This document shows, one piece after another, positions 45,064 to 51,864 of a DNA stretch of 64,000 nucleotides. The notes below the pieces were generated by a model that did no database searches, had not been told where the DNA came from, and saw nothing but the letters and a program-made list of their open reading frames with translations. Made by a program: the position numbers and the translations under genes. Position 1 is the stretch's first letter. Every line of letters starts with the position of its first letter. This DNA comes from Moritella yayanosii (GTDB lineage: Bacteria; Pseudomonadota; Gammaproteobacteria; Enterobacterales; Moritellaceae), in assembly GCF_900465055.1 (NCBI RefSeq), contig NZ_LS483250.1, positions 3,472,001 through 3,536,000 of the forward strand, given 5' to 3'.

Positions 45064-46671
45064 TTATTTTGGGTAGCCAGTGATGGTACGAATAGACTGG
45101 TATAACGGCTGCAGTTGTTTATACATTTTCAAATAGACTTGCTTATAAAGTGCATCATAAGTCGCCACGATCTCTGGTTGCGGTTGAAATACCTTATTTA
45201 CCCGCGTCATCCCCGCAATCGCCTGATCAAAATTGGCATAAATCCCGAGTCCAACTGCGGTCACAATAGCAGCACCTAAGCCTGATGTTTCAAAGGTATG
45301 TGGGCGTTCTGCGGGCATGTTAAAAATATTGGCGGTTAACTGCATCACCACATCACTTTGAGAACCGCCCCCTGATACCCGTAGCGTGGTTATGTTAACC
45401 TTATTACGCTTGCTGATCCGCTCTTTACCTTCGCGTAATGCATAGGCAAGTCCTTCTAAGATCGCGCGGTAAATATGGGTTCGTGTATGCACATCACCAA
45501 AACCAATAATACTGCCTTTAGCTTCTGGACCCGGATCACGCGCGCCAGGTGTCCAATAGGGTTGTAACATCAGCCCCATAGAACCGGCTGGAATGTCTGT
45601 GACTAAGCGATCGAATAATACTTCTGGGGCAATACCTTCGGCATCCGCGAGATGTTGTTCCCGTAAACCAAACTCTTTTTTAAACCAACTGATCAACCAA
45701 AAACCACGATAAATCATCACCTCGGAAGAATAATGGCGTGGGATCGCGGAAGGAAATGGCGGTAAATGCGGCGTGGCTTCCACGTATTTGTCTGTGGTGA
45801 TATTAATGGTCGCCGTGGTGCCATAACTTAAACAAGCGATGTGGGGACGGTTACCACCAGAGCCGATAATTTCGCAAGCCTTGTCTGATGCCGAGGCTAT
45901 CACCGGTAATCCAGCCGGAATACCGGTATACGCGGCGGCATCTTCGGTGACATGACCAATAAGTTCTCCGGGTTCGATCAGTTTAGGTAACATCTGCGGA
46001 TCTATCGCTAACATATCCCAACGCCAATCCGACTTTTTTAACCACGCCAGTTTTTTGTAATCAAACGGTATATAACCGACTTGGCTGCCGATGGAATCAA
46101 CAATATTGTCGGTAAATTTATAATTTAAAAACCCCGATAACAGGAGATACTTGGATGTATCACGCCAGATGTCGGGCTGATTTTGACGGATCCAAATGGC
46201 TTGTGATTTTTCTTGAAAACGTTGAATAATGTCTTCGACACGGGCAATTTTAAATAACCAGTTCCATGGCCATTGTATTGCTTCTTGCTGCGCATGACGT
46301 TGATCTAACCAGATGATCGCTGGGCGTAATGCGTTACCATCACTATCGAGGTTGATCACTGTGCCGCGTTGGGTGGTGATCGACATACCGGCAATATCTT
46401 GTTTACCGATCTCGGGGTATTGTTTCAGATCTTGCCACAGTAGATCACAGGCCTGCTTGACGGCTAGCCAGTAGTAATCAGGATCCTGCTCGGCCCAACC
46501 AGGCTGCGCTGAAAAGTACGGGCTGATCACTTGCTGGCCTTTGGCGATCAAATTGCCTTGCTGATCAAAAAGTAGTGCGCGAACACTTTGAGTGCCATTA
46601 TCAATACTTAACAAATAACCTGATTGTCGGTCCGATGTTAATCGTGATGCTGCTGGAGTACTACTGTCCAT
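45064..46671 (-). CDS. FGGY family kinase, candidate (alkyl)glycerol kinase
   Basis: A 535-residue sugar/polyol kinase of the FGGY family. The N-terminal phosphate-1 loop is LLSIDNGTQSVRALLFD (residues 20-36), with GWAEQDPDYYW and ITTQRGTVINLD next, and the C-terminal ATP domain shows SYGTTATINI, ILEGLAYALREG and RVSGGGSQSDVVMQLTANIF. It is clearly longer than, and distinct from, glycerol kinase GlpK (about 500). It is the third gene of a leftward operon after an alkyl-DHAP-synthase-like gene and a GlpD-like gene, suggesting a glycerol, 1-O-alkylglycerol or similar substrate. The substrate is inference. Confidence 0.85.
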   Translation of the reverse strand: MDSSTPAASRLTSDRQSGYLLSIDNGTQSVRALLFDQQGNLIAKGQQVISPYFSAQPGWAEQDPDYYWLAVKQACDLLWQDLKQYPEIGKQDIAGMSITTQRGTVINLDSDGNALRPAIIWLDQRHAQQEAIQWPWNWLFKIARVEDIIQRFQEKSQAIWIRQNQPDIWRDTSKYLLLSGFLNYKFTDNIVDSIGSQVGYIPFDYKKLAWLKKSDWRWDMLAIDPQMLPKLIEPGELIGHVTEDAAAYTGIPAGLPVIASASDKACEIIGSGGNRPHIACLSYGTTATINITTDKYVEATPHLPPFPSAIPRHYSSEVMIYRGFWLISWFKKEFGLREQHLADAEGIAPEVLFDRLVTDIPAGSMGLMLQPYWTPGARDPGPEAKGSIIGFGDVHTRTHIYRAILEGLAYALREGKERISKRNKVNITTLRVSGGGSQSDVVMQLTANIFNMPAERPHTFETSGLGAAIVTAVGLGIYANFDQAIAGMTRVNKVFQPQPEIVATYDALYKQVYLKMYKQLQPLYQSIRTITGYPK

Positions 46672-46691
46672 GTAAATTCTCTCTGACTAAG

Positions 46692-48356
46692 TTAGTTGGC
46701 AACTACGTTAGCGGAACTAACGTCCTGTGTGGATAAAAGCTGGCGATGTTTTGGCAAACTATAGTAACGCTGAATGATGTCTTGATAGCGACTTAACTCT
46801 TGTTGCCACTGACCTTCATTCCAGTGTAACGCGGTTTGGCAAAGCGGCTGTAATTGCGCGAATAACTGTTCGCCACCTGCCACTAATAATAACCCGATGC
46901 GAGTACGACGTAACAGTAGATCATCAAGGTGAACCACCATTTCGTGCTGCAAACTCCATTTAAGCTCGGCAAGTAGGGTATTGGTAGTGCCAATGGGTCT
47001 AAGTTCATTGTGTTCAGCGTTATTGATCAAGTGACTGTAGTGTTTACCATACTGACTTTTTAACCGCTGTATCTGTTGCTGATGTAAGATGCTGTCGACG
47101 GGTGTATCGGTGATAGTTTGAAATAGTTTGGCCGCTTGTAAGTCGATCAAGTTCATCTCTGGCAAGTAATGCTGGGCGACTTTTAATACATCAAGCGCGA
47201 TCAATCTAAAGGTGGTGAGTTTGCCGCCAGCAACACTGATCAAGCCTTGTTCATTCCAGATTGAATGCTCACGTTTCTCATCTGAGGGTTTGATGTTTTT
47301 TAAGTTGTCGCTATTACTTACAACAGGGCGGATCCCAGCATAAGTGGAAATAACATCGGCTTCGCTGATATCGGCTTGTGGGAACTGCTTATTGATCCCG
47401 GTAAGTAAGTAATCGACTTCACTTTGACTGATACAGGGCTGTTGATCTAAATCGCTATCATGATCAAGATCCGTGGTACCAATCACAGTGCTATTTTCCC
47501 AAGGAAAGGCAAAGATAGGCCGTTTGTCTTCAGGGTGGAAGTAGCTCACTGAATAGGCCAGTGGTAAGCGCCAACTAGGAACAATTAAATGGCTGCCTCG
47601 TAACGGTCTAATGGCTTTTTTTGCGTGTAGTTGCTGGCGCAATTTATCGGTCCAAGGCCCAGTGGCATTGATCACCACTTTTGCTTGGAGATTGAATTTT
47701 TGCCCAGAGACCTGGTCCGCAACGTGAATGCCGGTCACTGTATCTGCGGTGAGAATAATGTGTTCAGCGCTAAGATAATTGATCGCTGTGCCACCACGTT
47801 CCTGTGCTTCTTGTAATACCCGCATAACCAACCTCGCATCATCCGTGACAGCATCAGCGAATTGGGTTGCTCCTTGCAGTTTGTGCTGCTCAATACCCGG
47901 CGCATGAAAGTCAGCAATGCCATGATTAATATAACGGTGATTACGTTTGCCACCAATCCAATCGTAGATAGTCAGTAAACTATTAAACACCAATGGTCCC
48001 GGAAATTGAGATTTATAATGGCCCATCAAAAATTGCAGTGGATTGACTAAACCAGGTAATTCGTTAAGTAATTTTTCGCGTTCCGTCACGGCATCCTTGG
48101 TCATATTATATTGACCGCTGCCCAAATAGCGTAATCCACCATGCACCATTTTTGAGGATTTGCTGGATGCCCCCCAAGCAAAGTCTTGTTGTTCAATTAA
48201 CAAGACTTTTAATCCGGCTTGGCTGGCGGTTAACAGAATACCGGCACCGGTAATACCGCCACCCACGACGATCATATCCCACACCGTATTATCCGCGCCT
48301 TGTTGGACCTGAGAGAGGCGCTGTGCGCGACTAAAACTGGCTAATACATGACTCAT
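46692..48356 (-). CDS. FAD-dependent glycerol-3-phosphate dehydrogenase/oxidase family protein
   Basis: A 554-residue GlpD-family flavoprotein. The FAD dinucleotide-binding motif is IVVGGGITGAGILL (residues about 29-42), followed by SSKSSKMVHGGLRYL, the family signature around the substrate site. ATGPWTDKL, RGSHLIVPSW, TYAGIRPVV and SVAGGKLTTFRL are also conserved. GlpD oxidises glycerol 3-phosphate to DHAP and passes electrons to quinone. Because it sits between an AGPS-like gene (8 bases upstream) and an FGGY kinase (20 bases downstream), its substrate could be an alkyl-glycerol phosphate rather than plain glycerol 3-phosphate; that is inference. Confidence 0.88.
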   Translation of the reverse strand: MSHVLASFSRAQRLSQVQQGADNTVWDMIVVGGGITGAGILLTASQAGLKVLLIEQQDFAWGASSKSSKMVHGGLRYLGSGQYNMTKDAVTEREKLLNELPGLVNPLQFLMGHYKSQFPGPLVFNSLLTIYDWIGGKRNHRYINHGIADFHAPGIEQHKLQGATQFADAVTDDARLVMRVLQEAQERGGTAINYLSAEHIILTADTVTGIHVADQVSGQKFNLQAKVVINATGPWTDKLRQQLHAKKAIRPLRGSHLIVPSWRLPLAYSVSYFHPEDKRPIFAFPWENSTVIGTTDLDHDSDLDQQPCISQSEVDYLLTGINKQFPQADISEADVISTYAGIRPVVSNSDNLKNIKPSDEKREHSIWNEQGLISVAGGKLTTFRLIALDVLKVAQHYLPEMNLIDLQAAKLFQTITDTPVDSILHQQQIQRLKSQYGKHYSHLINNAEHNELRPIGTTNTLLAELKWSLQHEMVVHLDDLLLRRTRIGLLLVAGGEQLFAQLQPLCQTALHWNEGQWQQELSRYQDIIQRYYSLPKHRQLLSTQDVSSANVVAN

Positions 48357-48364
48357 ATAACCTC

Positions 48365-50038
48365 CTAACTGACCTGTTCTTGTGGTTTGTTATCATCGTT
48401 TGTGGCGAGTGGCTTGGGAGTCGATGCAAGCAGGCAATGTGGATTCATGATCTGCTGTGGATCAAAAGTATCACACAGGGACTGAATCGCTTTGATGGTC
48501 AACGCGCCTTTTTCGGTGATTAAATAAGGTTGATGATCTTTACCGACGCCGTGTTGGTGACTAATGGTGCCTTTGTTATTAACAATGATCTCTGAGGTAG
48601 TGTGTTTTAACTTCGCCCATTGCGCTAAGGTTTGTTGGTAATCTTCACCGGCCTTGAAAATATAGGTGGTGTAAATACTAGACCCTTGTGGGTAAAAGTG
48701 GGACAGATGGGTAAACACATGCAGTTGTGGCGTGCCGGCTGTGGTACCGGTACTTGCATCTTGCGTTAATACGGTGCGTAAATTGGTTTCTATTTTGGCG
48801 ATCAGATTATCGACGTTTTGCCAGTCAGTTGCTGTTTCTAACGTATCTACAACATAGCCTTTTTGCCACAATGCTTCGCGGAAGTAGGGCATGGTAAAGC
48901 GTTTTTCCGCCCATTTATTGCCCATGAATGAACCGGTATATAACCCTTTATGTGCTTTGGTTATTTTCTTCAATTGTTTTAATGCACTACGGCATTGGAA
49001 TTTGGTCCCTGTTAAACCAAAAGTCATCATACACTTGCCTTCTTTGGTACCAAATATCGCCAGGGCTTTTTCGAGTAACGCGATCTGTTTTGCGTGTCCG
49101 GCTAAGGCGAGTTGAGTTTCGGTTTCAATGGCGTTACTCAGACGTAGCATCGACAGTTGAATATCGGCTTGGACTAATGTTTTGGCCGCGTCTTTGGCTT
49201 GCTGCCAGCTTGGGAAGAAAGTGACATAGAAGTTTTCTTGTGCGGCTAATTTACGTACGCGTACTTTGACTTCCGATAAGATGCCTATACGTCCTTCCGA
49301 GCCCATTAATAAGGCTTTAATATCGGGCCCTGCTGCCGACGCTGGGAAGGTGGGAATATCCAAGCGACCCACTGGGGTGATGACTTCACCACCGGCAAAT
49401 AATTCTTCAATACGGCCATAGCGTAAAGACTGCTGACCACTCGAGCGGGTTACTACCCAGCCGCCAATGGTTGAAAGCTCAAAAGATTGTGGAAAATGGC
49501 CTAAGGTATAACCTTGTGCACGTAATTGCGATTCGACTTGTGGACCGGGAGTACCCGCCCCAAACGTGGCAATTTGGCTGTCAGTATCGAGCGCGATAAG
49601 TCTGTTCATCCGCCCCATATCAACGGTTAAGATCGCCTGTTCGGATGCAAATGGATTAATGTGACCCGCGACACTGGTGCCGCCACCATAAGGGATAACC
49701 AGAATATGGTGTTGTTGGCAAACGCTGAGAAGTTCGACTAAATCATCACTGTTTTCTGGGAACGCAACCCCATCGGGGAAATACTCAAAATCACCACTGC
49801 GCATGGCTAACCAGTCCGGTAAACTTTGTCCTCGGGCATGGCGAATACGACCTTCCGGATCACGATCAAATAACCGGTGATTTGGTAATCTGGACTCGGG
49901 TACTTGGTTAATGACATCCTCAAGTTTTGCATCTATTAATGGTGTTGTGCTACCGATTTTTGCCAGTAAAAAAGCATCTGCACTGCTTGGTAAATCTAAT
50001 TTATTTGCTTCATCGCCCCAACCATTCCAACGTTTCAT
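48365..50038 (-). CDS. FAD-binding oxidase, alkyldihydroxyacetonephosphate synthase (AGPS)-like
   Basis: A 557-residue vanillyl-alcohol-oxidase-family flavoprotein that resembles AGPS along its whole length. It begins MKRWNGWG, as AGPS proteins do. The FAD PP-loop is PYGGGTS (116-122), followed by GHFPQSFELSTIGGWVVTRS (180-199), LMGSEGRIGIL (244-254) and an R299 in SMLRLSNA that lines up with the AGPS active-site arginine. The histidine motif near the C-terminus is HQHGVGK (494-500) instead of the HHHGVGK of animal AGPS. AGPS exchanges the acyl group of acyl-DHAP for a fatty alcohol, making an ether bond. First gene of the operon, divergent from an AraC-type regulator. Confidence 0.86.
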   Translation of the reverse strand: MKRWNGWGDEANKLDLPSSADAFLLAKIGSTTPLIDAKLEDVINQVPESRLPNHRLFDRDPEGRIRHARGQSLPDWLAMRSGDFEYFPDGVAFPENSDDLVELLSVCQQHHILVIPYGGGTSVAGHINPFASEQAILTVDMGRMNRLIALDTDSQIATFGAGTPGPQVESQLRAQGYTLGHFPQSFELSTIGGWVVTRSSGQQSLRYGRIEELFAGGEVITPVGRLDIPTFPASAAGPDIKALLMGSEGRIGILSEVKVRVRKLAAQENFYVTFFPSWQQAKDAAKTLVQADIQLSMLRLSNAIETETQLALAGHAKQIALLEKALAIFGTKEGKCMMTFGLTGTKFQCRSALKQLKKITKAHKGLYTGSFMGNKWAEKRFTMPYFREALWQKGYVVDTLETATDWQNVDNLIAKIETNLRTVLTQDASTGTTAGTPQLHVFTHLSHFYPQGSSIYTTYIFKAGEDYQQTLAQWAKLKHTTSEIIVNNKGTISHQHGVGKDHQPYLITEKGALTIKAIQSLCDTFDPQQIMNPHCLLASTPKPLATNDDNKPQEQVS

Positions 50039-50186
50039 ACTCTAATATTCCCTATAATATTACTGTGTAATATAAGTTTAAGTGCAAGGCCGGTTGATCG
50101 CATTGTCGGATTAAGCCAAGATAAGTATCAAATTAGGACTCACTCACAATACCTCAGGGTAATGCTCGTTATACTCATAAATTCGT

Positions 50187-51251
50187 ATGGATAAGGATGA
50201 TTCAGTTATGGTGGGGCTAGGTTCAGTATCGGTGCCGGTAGTAAAACAGTATTTACGCTATGTCGAAACCCTCGATATTGATGTGGCGGCATTGTTGTCG
50301 CGCAGTAATATTACCGCCACGACACTGACACACGAAAGTGAACGTATTACTGGTGAGCAATTGCAGACATTTTTAAGCAACCTGATTATTGCGACTGATG
50401 ATCCGTTATTTGGCCTGAAAAGTGGCGCCTTTGTTGAACCTAGCTCTTACAGTGTGTTGGGTTATATTACGATGACTTGTGCCACGTTAAAACAAGTATT
50501 AGAGCGTATTCAGCCTTATGAAAAACTTGTTGGTGACATGGGCGTGACATCCATTCGTTATCAGCAGCAACAGATAGTGGTTAGCTGGCATTGCGCTTAC
50601 ACCGTTGCAGATGTGCGAGAGCTGATGGTCGATAACGTCTTTGCTTCTTGGCTGGCTTATGCGCGTTGGTTGTCTGGGCAGGATTTAGGTCCCGTTGCAG
50701 TACATTTACAGCGTGCTGAGCCAAGCGCTGAGATTATGCATTATTATCAGCAAATTTTTGCTTGCCCGGTATTGTTTGCACAACCAAGTAATAGTTTGGT
50801 GTTATCGCGTGATAACCTAAATATCCCGTTGCGACAGCCAGATCATAGTTTATTGCAAACCCTTGAATTGCATGCGGCAGGACAAGTTTCGGCACTGGGA
50901 GAGATGCATAGCTTTAGTGTCCAAGTTCACGATATTATCCGTATCCTGCTGTCGAAGGGCATCACCCGCAAAGATATGGTGGCCGCGCAGCTGAATATGA
51001 GTGAGAGAACGTTACAGCGAAAGCTGCAGCAAGAACAAACCAGTTATCAAAAGTTACTCGATGAAGCGCGGTTATCATTGGCTCAGCAGTACTTGACCAA
51101 CAGCAAGTTAGGCATTGATGAGATTGCTATACTGTTGGGATTTAGTGAAACGCGTTCTTTTTTTCGTAGCTTTAAGTTATGGACAGGGCAAACCCCGAAT
51201 GTTTATAGAGAGTGCGCAGAGAGTGTAGTTTACAAAAATCAGGTTAAATGA
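50187..51251 (+). CDS. AraC family transcriptional regulator
   Basis: A 354-residue regulator with an N-terminal Arabinose_bd-type (PF12625-like) ligand domain (residues about 25-205; FGLKSGAFVEPSSYSVLGYI is typical) and a C-terminal AraC HTH pair (about 255-345: MVAAQLNMSERTLQRKLQQE and IDEIAILLGFSETRSFFRSF). It is divergently transcribed from the AGPS-glpD-kinase operon, with 148 bases between starts, and most likely controls that operon in response to its substrate. A start at the second ATG (residue 8) is possible. Relatives with this domain pair include OruR and other catabolic regulators. Confidence 0.9.
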   Translation: MDKDDSVMVGLGSVSVPVVKQYLRYVETLDIDVAALLSRSNITATTLTHESERITGEQLQTFLSNLIIATDDPLFGLKSGAFVEPSSYSVLGYITMTCATLKQVLERIQPYEKLVGDMGVTSIRYQQQQIVVSWHCAYTVADVRELMVDNVFASWLAYARWLSGQDLGPVAVHLQRAEPSAEIMHYYQQIFACPVLFAQPSNSLVLSRDNLNIPLRQPDHSLLQTLELHAAGQVSALGEMHSFSVQVHDIIRILLSKGITRKDMVAAQLNMSERTLQRKLQQEQTSYQKLLDEARLSLAQQYLTNSKLGIDEIAILLGFSETRSFFRSFKLWTGQTPNVYRECAESVVYKNQVK

Positions 51252-51363
51252 GTGATTTATAGTACGCAACCCTTTCATTTTTTGAGTATGAGGACTAAAA
51301 TTTGCCACAAATAATAAAGTTAAACCCTATACTGCTTCACAGCAGGATGCAATTAGTGAGTAT

Positions 51364-51681
51364 ATGATGAAAAAAATTACAACAATGATCGTTGCGTTAA
51401 CATGTTTAGTTCCTTCTCTTGCAATGGCTGGCGGTGATATCGCTGCTGGTAAAGCGAAAGCGGCTGTGTGCGCTGCTTGTCATGGTGCTGCAGGTATTTC
51501 TATTGTGCCTATGTACCCAAATCTAGCGGGTCAAAAAGAAATGTATTTAGTTAATGCATTAAAAGCCTATAAAACGGGTCAACGTACTGGCGGTATGGCG
51601 CCGATAATGGCTGGTCAAGCGATGGCATTATCTGACGCTGACATTAACAATGTAGCGGCGTACTTCTCAAGCTTAAAATAG
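51364..51681 (+). CDS. periplasmic monohaem cytochrome c
   Basis: A 105-residue class I c-type cytochrome. Signal peptide [22 protein letters not shown], haem-attachment motif CAACH (residues about 36-40), proline-rich [14 protein letters not shown] region, axial methionine likely in [12 protein letters not shown], and the final helix [12 protein letters not shown]. It resembles the small cytochrome c553/c4-half electron carriers. It stands alone between the AraC gene and dnaB, ahead of its own terminator. Which oxidase or reductase it serves cannot be told here. Confidence 0.92.
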   Translation: MMKKITTMIVALTCLVPSLAMAGGDIAAGKAKAAVCAACHGAAGISIVPMYPNLAGQKEMYLVNALKAYKTGQRTGGMAPIMAGQAMALSDADINNVAAYFSSLK

Positions 51682-51714
51682 TATTGCGTTGGTACCAACA
51701 GCCAATACATTAAT

Positions 51715-51739
51715 AAAGCCTCGTGATGAGGCTTTTTTA
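51715..51739 (+). terminator. terminator of the cytochrome c gene
   Basis: AAAGCCTC (51715-51722), loop GTGAT, GAGGCTTT (51728-51735), T-run. A perfect palindrome GTTGGTACCAAC lies slightly upstream, after the stop. Confidence 0.9.
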
Positions 51740-51864
51740 TTCATCAAAAAACTGTAAAATACCGCCCTTGACTAAATTTTTACCACTTCACCGGTTATTT
51801 TATTTCCCCTACAGGGATATTTTTAGGATAATAGCTAATCGCACTAAATTTCGTGAGCGCTAGC

